A DNA stretch of 64,000 nucleotides, taken from Pelodera strongyloides (lineage: Eukaryota > Nematoda > Chromadorea > Rhabditida > Rhabditidae). Both the position numbers and the translations under genes were made by a program. The stretch spans positions 1 through 64,000 of the forward strand of contig JAANDG010000106.1 in the NCBI GenBank assembly GCA_036852015.1, in the 5' to 3' direction. Below the pieces are notes generated by a model. It made no database searches and was not told where the DNA came from. It saw only the letters and a list, made by a program, of their open reading frames with translations. The first letter of the stretch is position 1. Each line of letters starts with the position of its first letter. Positions 47,201 through 58,718 of this stretch are shown in pieces.

Positions 47201-49800
47201 TCAACTAGAAAACCCTGTGGCAAGATGTATTTCAGTTGAAACTGATCTTGCCACACTGTTTTCAGCAAGAAAACCCGTGGCAAGATGTATTTCAGTTGAA
47301 ACTGATCTTGCCACACTGTTTTCAAGAGAAAACCCTGTGGCAAGATGTATTTCAGTTGAAACTGATCTTGCCACACTGTTTTCAACGAGAAAACCCTGTG
47401 GCAAGATGTATTTCAGTTGAAACTGATCTTGCCACACTGTTTTCAAGAAAAAAAAAACCCTGTGGCAAGATGTATTTCACTTGAAACTGATCTTGCCACA
47501 CTGTTTTCAAGAGAAAACCCCTGTGGCAAGATGTATTTCTTGAAACTGATCTGCCACACTGTTTTCAAGAAGAAAACCCTGTGGCAAGATGTATTTCACT
47601 TGAAACTGATCTGCCACACTGTTTTCAAGAAGAAAACCCTGTGGCAAGATGTATTTCACTTGAAACTGATCTGCCACACTGTTTTCAAACGAGAAAACCC
47701 TGTGGCAAGATGTATTTCAGTTGAAACTGATCTTGCCACACTGTTTTCAACGAGAAAACCCTGTGGCAAGATGTATTTCACTTGAAACTGATCTTGCCAC
47801 ACTGTTTTCAAGAGAAAACCCTGTGGCAAGATGTATTTCACTTGAAACTGATCTGCCACACTGTTTTCAAGAAGAAAACCCTGTGGCAAGATGTATTTCA
47901 CTTGAAACTGATATTGCCACACTGTTTTTCAACAGAAAACCCTGTGGCAAGATGTATTTCACTTGAAACTGATCTTGCCACACGTTTTCAACGAAGAAAC
48001 CCTGTGGCAAGATGTTTCACTTGAAACTGATCTTGCCACACTGTTTTCAACGAGAAAACCCTGTGGCAAGAGCGTTTAACTTGAACTGATGCCCACTGTT
48101 TTCAACTAGAAACCCGTGGCAAGATGTATTTCACTTGAAACTGATCTGCCACACTGTTTTCAACGAGAAAAAACCTGTGGCAAGATGTATTTCAGGTTTG
48201 GAAAACTGATGTATTGCCACACTGTTTCAACGAGAAAACCCTGTGGCAGATGTGTTTCACTTGAAACTGATATTGCCACACTGTTTTCAACGAGAAAACC
48301 CTGTGGCAAGAGTATTTCAGTTGAAACTGATATTGCCACACTGTTTTCAACGAGAAAAACCCTGTGGCAAGATGTATTTCACTTGAAACTGATATTGCCA
48401 CACTGTTTCAACGAGAAAACCTGTGGCAAGATGTATTTCACTTGAAACTGATATTGCCACACTGTTTTCAACGAGAAAACCCTGTGGCAAGATGTATTTC
48501 ACTTGAAACTGATATTGCCACACTGTTTTCAACGAGAAAACCTGTGGCAAGATGTATTTCACTTGAAATGATATTGCCACACGTTTTCAACGAGAAACCC
48601 TGTGGCAAGATGTATTTCGGTTGAAACTGATATTGCCACACTGTTTTCAAGCAAACCCTTGTGGCAAGATGACTTTAAACCCTGTGGCAAGATGTATTTC
48701 AGCTGATATGCACACTGTTTTCAACTAGAAAACCCTGTGGCAAGATGTATTTCACTTGAAAACTGATCTTGCCACACTGTTTTCAACGAGAAAACCCTGT
48801 GGCAAGATGTATTTCGTTTGAAAAACTGATATTGCCACAATGTTTTCAACGAGAAAACCCTGTGGCAAGATGTATTTCAGTTGAAACTGATATTGCCACA
48901 CTGTTTTCAACTAGAAAACCCTGTGGCAAGATGTATTTCACTTGAAACTGATATTGCCACACTGTTTTCAACGAGAAAACCCTGTGGCAAGATGTATTTC
49001 AGTTGAAACTGATCTTGCCACACTGTTTTCAACAAGAAAACCCTGTGGCAAGATGTATTTCAGTTGAAACTGATCTTGCCACACTGTTTTCAACTAGAAA
49101 AAACCCTGTGGCAAGATGTATTTCACTTGAAACTGATATTGCCACACTGTTTTCAACGAAAACCAGTGTGGCAAGATGTATTTCACTTGAAACTGATATT
49201 GCCACACTGTTTTCATCGAAAAACCCTGTGGCAGATGTATTTCACTTGAAACTGATATTGCCACACTGTTTTCAATAGAAAAACCTGGGCAAGAGGTGAT
49301 TTCACTTGAAACTGATATTGCCACACTGTTTTCAACTAGAAAACCCTGTGGCAAGATGCGTTCAGTTTAAAAACTGTCTTGCCACAGTATTTGTAGCAAA
49401 CAAAACACAGAGGTTGCACCTTTCGTTTTCTTTCGAAACTGATCTTGCCACACTGTTTTCCTCAAAACACAGAGGTGGCAAGACCTTCGTTTCATTGAAA
49501 CTGATCTTGCCACACTGTTTTCACTCAAAACACAGAGGTTGGAATTTGACCTTTCGTTTTATTGAAACTGATCTTGCCACACTGTTTTGTTCAAAACACA
49601 GAGGTTGGACTTTGACCTTTCGTTTTATTTCGAAACTGATTTGGACTTTGAAACAGTTGGCCACCTGTTTTCAAGAAAACCCTGGGCAAGATGTATTCCT
49701 CTTGAAACTGATCTTGCCACACTGTTTTCAAGAAAAAACCCTGTGGCAAGATGTATTTCAGTTGAAACTGATATTGCCACACTGTTTTCAACTAGAAAAC
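38255..49800. repeat. noisy left part of the satellite array
   Basis: Units are recognisable but carry one to several single-base losses each at about 39000-46000, fewer at 46400-49800. Losses fall at random positions, often in homopolymers and in otherwise invariant motifs (e.g. tgcacactg or tgccacatg for TGCCACACTG). From about 49800 rightward units are nearly identical. This may be residual long-read error. Confidence 0.8.
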
Positions 49801-50235
49801 CCTGTGGCAAGATGTATTTCGGTCTGCCACACTGTTTTCAAGAGAAAATCCTGTGGCAAGATGTATTTCGGTTGTTGAAACTGATATTGCCACACTGTTT
49901 TCAACGAGGAAAACCCTGTGGCAAGATGTATTTCGGTTGAAACTGATCTTGCCACAGGGTTTTCAAGAGAAAACCCTGTGGCAAGATGTGTTTCACTTGA
50001 AACTGATATTGCCACACTGTTTTCAACGAGAAAACCCTGTGGCAAGATGTATTTCACTTGAAACTGATATTGCCACACTGTTTTCAACGAGAAAACCCTG
50101 TGGCAAGATGTATTTCACTTGAAACTGATATTGCCACACTGTTTTCAACGAGAAAACCCTGTGGCAAGATGTATTTCGGTTGAAACTGATATTGCCACAC
50201 TGTTTTCAACGAGAAAACCCTGTGGCAAGATGTAT

Positions 50236-52935
50236 TTCAGTTGAAACTGATATTGCCACACTGTTTTCAACTAGAAAACCCTGTGGCAAGATGTATTTCA
50301 CTTGCAACTGATATTGCCACACTGTTTTCAACGAGAAAACCCTGTGGCAAGATGTATTTCAGTTGAAACTGATCTTGCCACACTGTTTTGCTCCTCAAAA
50401 CACAGAGGTTGGACCTTGACCTTTCGTTTTATTTCGAAACTGATCTTGCCACACTGTTTTGCTCCTCAAAACAGACTGTGACCTTTCGTTTTATTTCGAA
50501 ACTGATCTTGCCACACTGTTTTGCACCTCAAAACACAGAGGTTGGACTTTGACCTTTCGTTTTATTTCGAAACTGATCTTGCCACACTGTTTTGCTCCTC
50601 AAAACACAGATGTTGGGCTTTGACCTTTCGTTTTATTTCGAAACTGATCTTGCCACACTGTTTTGCACCTCAAAACACAGGTTGGACTTTGACCTTTCGT
50701 TTTATTTCGAAACTGATCTTGCCACACTGTTTTGCTCCTCAAAACACAGAGGTTGGGCTTTGACCTTTCGTTTTATTTCGAAACTGATCTTGCCACACTG
50801 TTTTGCTCCTCAAAACAGACTGTGACCTTTCGTTTTTATTTCGAAACTGATCTTGCCACACTGTTTGCATCAAAACACAGAGGTTGGACTTTTGACCTTT
50901 CGTTTTATTTCGAAATGATCTTGCCACACTGTTTTGCTCCTCAAAACACAGATGTTGGGCTTTGACCTTTCGTTTTATTTCGAAACTGATCTTGCCACAC
51001 TGTTTTGCACCTCAAAACACAGGTTGGACTTTGACCTTTCGTTTTATTTCGAAACTGATCTTGCCACACTGTTTTGCTCCTCAAAACACAGAGGTTGGAC
51101 TTTGACCTTTCGTTTTATTTCGAAACTGATCTTGCCACACTGTTTTGCACCTCAAAACACAGAGGTTGGACTTTGACCTTTCGTTTTATTTCGAAACTGA
51201 TCTTGCCACACTGTTTTGCTCCTCAAAACAGACTGTGACCTTTCGTTTTATTTCGAAACTGATCTTGCCACACTGTTTTGCACCTCAAAACACAGAGGTT
51301 GGACCTTGACCTTTCGTTTTATTTCGAAACTGATCTTGCCACACTGTTTTGCTCCTCAAAACAGACTGTGACCTTTCGTTTTATTGCGAAACTGATCTTG
51401 CCACAGTTTTGTAGCTCAAAACACAGAGGTTGGACCCTTCGTTTTATTTCGAAACTGATCTTGCCACACTGTTTTGCTCCTCAAAACACAGAGGTTGGAC
51501 TTTGACCTTTCGTTTTATTTCGAAACTGATCTTGGCACACTGTTTTGCTCCTCAAAACACAGAGGTTGGACTTTGACCTTTCGTTTTATTTCGAAACTGA
51601 TCTTGCCACACTGTTTTGATGTATTTCAGATGAAACTGATATTGCCACACTGTTTTCAACTAGAAAACCCTGTGGCAAGATGTATTTCTCTTGAAAACTG
51701 ATATTGCCACACTGTTTTCACCGAGAAAACCCTGTGGCAAGATGTATTTCAGTTTGATGAACTGATATTGCCACACTGTTTTCAACGAGAAAAACCCTGT
51801 GGCAAGATGTATTCACTTGAAACTGATATTGCCACACTGTTTTCAACGAGAAAACCCTGTGGCAAGATGTATTTCACTTGAAAACTGATATTGCCACACT
51901 GTTTCAAAGGAAAACCCTGTGGCAAGATGTATTTCACTTGAAACTGATATTGCCACACTGTTTTCACCGAGAAAACCCTGTGGCAAGATGTATTTCGGTT
52001 GAAAAACTGATATTGACACACTGTTTTCAACGAGAAAACCCTGTGGCAAGATGTATTCGGTTGATGAAACTGATATGCCACACTTTTTTCAACGAGAAAA
52101 CCCTGTGGCAAGATGTGTTTCACTTGAAACTGATATTGCCACACTGTTTTCAACTAGAAAACCCTGTGGCAAGATGTATTTCACTTGAAACTGATATTGC
52201 CACACTGTTTTCACCGAGAAAACCCTGTGGCAAGATGTATTTCGGTTGAAACTGATATTGCCACACTGTTTTCACCGAGAAAACCCTGTGGCAAGATGTA
52301 TTTCGGTTGAAACTGATATTGCCACACTGTTTTCAACGAGAAAACCCTGTGGGAAGATGTGTTTCACTTGAAACTGATATTGCCACACTGTTTTCAACTA
52401 GAAAACCCTGTGGCAAGATGTATTTCACTTGAAACTGATATTGCCACACTGTTTTCAACGAGAAAACCCTGTGGCAAGATGTGTTTCACTTGAAACTGAT
52501 ATTGCCACACTGTTTTCAACTAGAAAACCCTGTGGCAAGATGTATTTCACTTGAAACTGATATTGCCACACTGTTTTCAACGAGAAAACCCTGTGGCAAG
52601 ATGTGTTTCACTTGAAACTGATATTGCCACACTGTTTTCAACTAGAAAACCCTGTGGCAAGATGTATTTCACTTGAAACTGATATTGCCACACTGTTTTC
52701 AACGAGAAAACCCTGTGGCAAGATGTATTTCGGTTGAAACTGATATTGCCACACTGTTTTCAACTAGAAAACCCTGTGGCAAGATGTGTTTCACTTGAAA
52801 CTGATATTGCCACACTGTTTTCAACTAGAAAACCCTGTGGCAAGATGCGTTTCAGTTTAAACTGTCTTGCCACAGTATTTTGTAGCTCAACACAAACACA
52901 GAGGTTGCACCTTTCGTTTTATTTCGAAACTGGTC
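50236..52935. repeat. higher-order satellite block, copy 1
   Basis: Order: A units (including a private CACTTGCAACTG variant at about 50300), a B block at 50387-51619, a hybrid B/A junction at about 51620, A units to 52850, and an A/B junction TTTAAACTGTCTTGCCACAG with TTTGTAGCTCAACACAAACAC. The same order and the same private variants recur at 55071-58175. Confidence 0.85.
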
Positions 52936-53850
52936 TTGCCACACTGTTTTGCTCCTCAAAACACAGAGGTTGGGCTTTGACCTTCGTTTTATTTCAAAAC
53001 TGATCTTGCCACACTGTTTTGCACCTCAAAACACAGAGGTTGGACTTTGACCTTTCGTTTTATTTCGAAACTGATCTTGCCACACTGTTTTGCTCCTCAA
53101 AACACAGAGGTTGGGCTTTGACCTTCGTTTTATTTCGAAACTGATCTTGCCACACTGTTTTGCACCTCAAAACACAGAGGTTGGACTTTGACCTTTCGTT
53201 TTATTTCGAAACTGATCTTGCCACACTGTTTTGATGTATTTCAGTTGAAACTGATATTGCCACACTGTTTTCAACTAGAAAACCCTGTGGCAAGATGTAT
53301 TCCTCTTGAAACTGATATTGCCACACTGTTTTCACCGAGAAAACTCTGTGGCAAGATGTATTTCGGTTGAAACTGATATTGCCACACTGTTTTCAACTAG
53401 AAAACCCTGTGGCAAGATGTATTTCGGTTGAAACTGATATTGCCACACTGTTTTCAACGAGAAAATCCTGTGGCAAGATGTATTTCGGTTGAAACTGATA
53501 TTGCCACACTGTTTTCAACGAGAAAACCCTGTGGCAAGATGTATTTCGGTTGAAACTGATATTGCCACACTGTTTTCAACGAGAAAACCCTGTGGCAAGA
53601 TGTGTTTCACTTGAAACTGATATTGCCACACTGTTTACAACGAGAAAACCCTGTGGCAAGATGTATTTCACTTGAAACTGATATTGCCACACTGTTTTCA
53701 ACGAGAAAACCCTGTGGCAAGATGTATTTCACTTGAAACTGATATTGCCACTCTGTTTTCAACGAGAAAACCCTGTGGCAAGATGTATTTCGGTTGAAAC
53801 TGATATTGCCACACTGTTTTCAACGAGAAAACCCTGTGGCAAGATGTATT

Positions 53851-55070
53851 TAACATTTAACATTTAACATTAACATTTATTAGCAATAAAGCACACACCA
53901 GTCAGGTGGAAAATGAAACATAACATATAAACAACACACAAACTAAAATGATAATCATTTTAAATAAAATAGTATAGCAAGGGTAAATAAACATTCAACC
54001 ACAATACAACAAGTAAATTCTGAATTACCATGAGTGAAAAAAACGTGTATAATTGTATGATAACCAGCTAAAAAACTGTGATACCAAGTGAGACCTGCCC
54101 ACGTCTAACTTGGAGGGATTGAAAGAAACGAAACTGCCATGTCAAAAAATATGTGTTGTAAGGCCTCCCCAAGCGTTACAACAGCGGAATTGTCCTATAC
54201 AACCAAATGCAGAGAAGAACGTACAAAAAACCAGCGAATATTTATTTATTTCATTCTTTTGGAACAACCTTTTTATGCCGTGCGTTTTGACACGGAACGG
54301 AAATTTGCCGTTGTTGTGCGAAAGTTTCGCCACAAATGCTTTGCGACTTGAAAAACACAAAGGAGTTAGCAAACCGCGCCGTTTGGCCATAGGACCATTG
54401 CGTAAACCTTGGCCTAAGTGACACAAGGAAGCTGAAAGAAACTCACTAAATCAATTTTTTCAAGAGCCGCCTGAAACTGAATGGAATTTTGTGCTTTAAG
54501 AATATCACTTGGAAGCTTCATAAGCCAGACAGCCGCTCGAATAAAAAAGCTGTTTTAAATGCACTGCATTTAGTAAACGGAATATGGAAGTTGTAAAACT
54601 TCGTTCGCCCATTAGTAGGCTTAGGCCTGAAATATTTACTTCGGCTCAACCGAACTTCACCTGAAATAATCTTAAATGCAAGGACTAAATCCTTGCGGAT
54701 TCTCCTCTCTTGCAAGGAAACAAGTTCTAAACGACGTAATCGATCCCTATAGTTGGGAAGATCAGTATAACACCTCACGCCAAAACATTTAAAATAAACA
54801 ATACGAGTAAAGCTAGATTGCACACGCTCAATTTTTCGAATATCTTTCATTTTGAATGGACTCCAAACTGAGCTCGAAAATTCAAGTTTTGGAAGAACCC
54901 AAGTCTTGAAGCAGTGAACAAGGATAGCGGGATCACGAATATGAACAATACGTAATAAGATATGCATTTTCCAGATAGCAGAATTATAAACCAAATTCAA
55001 ATGTTCATTGAATTGTAGATTATTCTGAATTTTAATGCCAAGGTCACGAACAGACTTTACTTCGGCAATA
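53851..55070 (-). mobile_element. 5'-truncated CR1/Jockey-like retrotransposon inserted in the satellite
   Basis: It interrupts one A unit between GATGTATT (to 53850) and TCAGTTGAAAC (from 55071). On the minus strand it starts within the reverse transcriptase C-terminal region, has about 640 bases of 3' sequence, and ends in tandem TTAAATG-like repeats (plus strand TAACATTTAACATTTAACAT), the short-repeat tail of CR1-type elements. No clear target duplication is seen. Confidence 0.85.
54518..55060 (-). pseudogene. CR1/Jockey-like reverse transcriptase C-terminus
   Basis: About 180 codons open on the minus strand: VRDLGIKIQNNLQFNEHLN, then ILLRIVHIRDP, KTWVLPKLEFSSSVWSP, RIERVQSSFTR-like spacing (KIERVQSSFTR), YRDRLRRLEL and RRIRKDL, then a stop after RLSGL. 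These are the conserved post-catalytic motifs of CR1/Jockey-type elements. Endonuclease and the catalytic reverse transcriptase core are missing, so it is a dead fragment despite being open. The frame runs on by chance into the satellite. Confidence 0.85.
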
Positions 55071-58000
55071 TCAGTTGAAACTGATATTGCCACACTGTTT
55101 TCAACTAGAAAACCCTGTGGCAAGATGTATTTCACTTGCAACTGATATTGCCACACTGTTTTCAACGAGAAAACCCTGTGGCAAGATGTATTTCAGTTGA
55201 AACTGATCTTGCCACACTGTTTTGCTCCTCAAAACACAGAGGTTGGACCTTGACCTTTCGTTTTATTTCGAAACTGATCTTGCCACACTGTTTTGCTCCT
55301 CAAAACAGACTGTGACCTTTCGTTTTATTTCGAAACTGATCTTGCCACACTGTTTTGCACCTCAAAACACAGAGGTTGGACTTTGACCGTTCGTTTTATT
55401 TCGAAACTGATCTTGCCACACTGTTTTGCTCCTCAAAACACAGAGGTTGGGCTTTGACCTTTCGTTTTATTTCGAAACTGATCTTGCCACACTGTTTTGC
55501 ACCTCAAAACACAGGTTGGACTTTGACCTTTCGTTTTATTTCGAAACTGATCTTGCCACACTGTTTTGCTCCTCAAAACACAGAGGTTGGGCTTTGACCT
55601 TTCGTTTTATTTCGAAACTGATCTTGCCACACTGTTTTGCTCCTCAAAACAGACTGTGACCTTTCGTTTTATTTCGAAACTGATCTTGCCACACTGTTTT
55701 GCACCTCAAAACACAGAGGTTGGACTTTGACCTTTCGTTTTATTTCGAAACTGATCTTGCCACACTGTTTTGCTCCTCAAAACACAGATGTTGGGCTTTG
55801 ACCTTTCGTTTTATTTCGAAACTGATCTTGCCACACTGTTTTGCACCTCAAAACACAGGTTGGACTTTGACCTTTCGTTTTATTTCGAAACTGATCTTGC
55901 CACACTGTTTTGCTCCTCAAAACACAGAGGTTGGGCTTTGACCTTTCGTTTTATTTCGAAACTGATCTTGCCACACTGTTTTGCACCTCAAAACACAGAG
56001 GTTGGACTTTGACCTTTCGTTTTATTTCGAAACTGATCTTGCCACACTGTTTTGCTCCTCAAAACAGACTGTGGACCTTGTTTTATTTCGAAACTGATCT
56101 TGCCACACTGTTTTGCACCTCAAAACACAGAGGTTGGACCTTGACCTTTCGTTTTATTTCGAAACTGATCTTGCCACACTGTTTTGCTCCTCAAAACAGA
56201 CTGTGACCTTTCGTTTTATTGCGAAACTGATCTTGCCACAGTTTTGTAGCTCAAAACACAGAGGTTGGACCCTTCGTTTTATTTCGAAACTGATCTTGCC
56301 ACACTGTTTTGCTCCTCAAAACACAGAGGTTGGACTTTGACCTTTCGTTTTATTTCGAAACTGATCTTGGCACACTGTTTTGCTCCTCAAAACAGAGGTT
56401 GGACTTTGACCTTTCGTTTTATTTCGAAACTGATCTTTGATGTATTTCAGTTGAAACTGATATTGCCACACTGTTTTCAACTAGAAAACCCTGTGGCAAG
56501 ATGTATTTCTCTTGAAACTGATATTGCCACACTGTTTTCACCGAGAAAACCCTGTGGCAAGATGTATTTCGGTTGAAACTGATATTGCCACACTGTTTTC
56601 AACGAGAAAACCCTGTGGCAAGATGTATTTCACTTGAAACTGATATTGCCACACTGTTTTCAACGAGAAAACCCTGTGGCAAGATGTATTTCACTTGAAA
56701 CTGATATTGCCACACTGTTTTCAACGAGAAAACCCTGTGGCAAGATGTATTTCACTTGAAACTGATATTGCCACACTGTTTTCAACGAGAAAACCCTGTG
56801 GCAAGATGTGTTTCACTTGAAACTGATATTGCCACACTGTTTTCAACGAGAAAACCCTGTGGCAGGATGTATTTCGGTTGAAACTGATATTGCCACACTG
56901 TTTTCAACGAGAAAACCCTGTGGCAAGATGTGTTTCACTTGAAACTGATATTGCCACACTGTTTTCAACGAGAAAACCCTGTGGCAAGATGTATTTCAGT
57001 TGAAACTGATATTGCCACACTGTTTTCACCGAGAAAACCCTGTGGCAAGATGTATTTCGGTTGAAACTGATATTGCCACACTGTTTTCAACGAGAAAACC
57101 CTGTGGCAAGATGTATTTCGGTTGAAACTGATATTGCCACACTTTTTTCAACGAGAAAACCCTGTGGCAAGATGTGTTTCACTTGAAACTGATATTGCCA
57201 CACTGTTTTCAACTAGAAAACCCTGTGGCAAGATGTATTTCACTTGAAACTGATATTGCCACACTGTTTTCACCGAGAAAACCCTGTGGCAAGATGTATT
57301 TCGGTTGAAACTGATATTGCCACACTGTTTTCACCGAGAAAACCCTGTGGCAAGATGTATTTCGGTTGAAACTGATATTGCCACACTGTTTTCAACGAGA
57401 AAACCCTGTGGGAAGATGTGTTTCACTTGAAACTGATATTGCCACACTGTTTTCAACTAGAAAACCCTGTGGCAAGATGTATTTCACTTGAAACTGATAT
57501 TGCCACACTGTTTTCAACGAGAAAACCCTGTGGCAAGATGTGTTTCACTTGAAACTGATATTGCCACACTGTTTTCAACTAGAAAACCCTGTGGCAAGAT
57601 GTATTTCACTTGAAACTGATATTGCCACACTGTTTTCAACGAGAAAACCTTGTGGCAAGATGCGTTTCACTTGAAACTGATATTGCCACACTGTTTTCAA
57701 CGAGAAAACCCTGTGGCAAGATGCGTTTAACTTGAAGCTGATATTGCCACACTGTTTTCAACTAGAAAACCCTGTGGCAAGATGTATTTCACTTGAAACT
57801 GATATTGCCACACTGTTTTCAACGAGAAAACCCTGTGGCAAGATGTGTTTCACTTGAAACTGATATTGCCACACTGTTTTCAACTAGAAAACCCTGTGGC
57901 AAGATGTATTTCACTTGAAACTGATATTGCCACACTGTTTTCAACGAGAAAACCCTGTGGCAAGATGTATTTCGGTTGAAACTGATATTGCCACACTGTT

Positions 58001-58175
58001 TCAACTAGAAAACCCTGTGGCAAGATGTGTTTCACTTGAAACTGATATTGCCACACTGTTTTCAACTAGAAAACCCTGTGGCAAGATGCGTTTCAGTTTA
58101 AACTGTCTTGCCACAGTATTTTGTAGCTCAACACAAACACAGAGGTTGCACCTTTCGTTTTATTTCGAAACTGGT
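55071..58175. repeat. higher-order satellite block, copy 2
   Basis: Same order as 50236-52935: A units with the CACTTGCAACTG variant (about 55130), a B block 55208-56437, an A block to about 58085, then the TTTAAACTGTCTTGCCACAG junction. The B blocks are almost equal in length (about 1230 bases); the second A block is about seven units longer. Confidence 0.85.
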
Positions 58176-58472
58176 CTTGCCACACTTTTTCAACTAGAAA
58201 ACACTGTGGCGAGATGTATTTCAGTTTCACTGGTCTACCCACACTGTTTTCAACTAGAAAACACTGCGAGATGTATTTCAGTTTAAACTGATCTTTCCAC
58301 ACTGTTTTTAACTAGCAAACACTGGCGGGATGTATTTCATTTAAACTTTTGAACCTCAAAACACAGAGGTTGGACTTTAACCCTTCGTTTTATTGCGAAA
58401 CTGGCCTTGTAGCTGAAAACATCGTGGCGAGATGTATTCGGTTGTTCTCGACTGAAAACCCTGTGGCAAGAT

Positions 58473-58718
58473 GATGACCGTACCCAGACGTGACGCTCGC
58501 GAACGATCGTGGCGGGACGCGGGACTAGCTTATACTACACCTACGCGCTTTTCAAGCACTTTTCATTCAAGAAACTCTTTTGCTTTTCTTTCTTCTTTTC
58601 TTTTCGCGACCTGGAACGAAAGTGCCTTCATATACATTGTGCCTTCATGCATTTTTGTTTCGTTTTCAAAGTTACCCTGATTTAGGTTATTTTGCGCATT
58701 ACTATGTATTATTTCAGG
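58473..58718 (+). promoter_or_regulatory. short promoter/outron region of the Rpp38-like gene
   Basis: Only about 245 bases separate the satellite from the next start codon. The stretch has a pyrimidine-rich run (about 58560-58605) and ends in TATTATTTCAG, an acceptor without a visible upstream donor exon, as expected for a trans-spliced outron. Confidence 0.5.
58711..58718 (+). promoter_or_regulatory. candidate spliced-leader acceptor, Rpp38-like gene
   Basis: ATTTCAG|g directly before ATG at 58719-58721. The in-frame upstream ATGs at 58692 and 58704 would be removed by splicing here, supporting 58719 as the start. Confidence 0.6.

Larger units (their letters stand above)
38255..58472. repeat. 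20 kb tandem satellite array of two related hairpin-forming units (A about 61 bp, B about 71 bp)
   Basis: Both units share GAAACTGATNTTGCCACACTG followed by TTTT. Unit A continues with a stem GTTTTC-loop-GAAAAC, then CCTGTGGCAAGATGTATTTC and a short stem TTTC/GAAA. Its TGTGGCAA can also pair with the next TTGCCACA. Unit B has GTTTTG-loop-CAAAAC, then CACAGAGGTTGG, TTTGACC and TTTCG-loop-CGAAA; a shorter B form (about 62 bp) has CAGACTGTGACC. A and B alternate in blocks. A 1.2 kb retrotransposon fragment interrupts the array at 53851-55070. Open frames here are by-products of the periodicity. The array separates the Fe65-like gene from the Rpp38/coq2 pair. Whether it is transcribed is unknown. 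Confidence 0.95.

Noticed and set aside
46350..51700. Dozens of open frames of 60-190 codons rich in repeated ETDLATLFS / PCGKMYF / KLILPHCFQ peptides
   Set aside because: They follow the satellite period in every frame and on both strands, shift frame at each indel, and have no start context or splice logic. They are by-products of the tandem repeat, not a repeat protein.
54518..55165. Intact 215-codon gene on the minus strand
   Set aside because: Its first 30 or so codons are satellite sequence and the rest is the C-terminal fragment of a reverse transcriptase; no promoter or catalytic core.
38255..58472. CRISPR-like array
   Set aside because: Units are contiguous 61-71 base repeats with no unique spacers, in a spliced eukaryotic genome.
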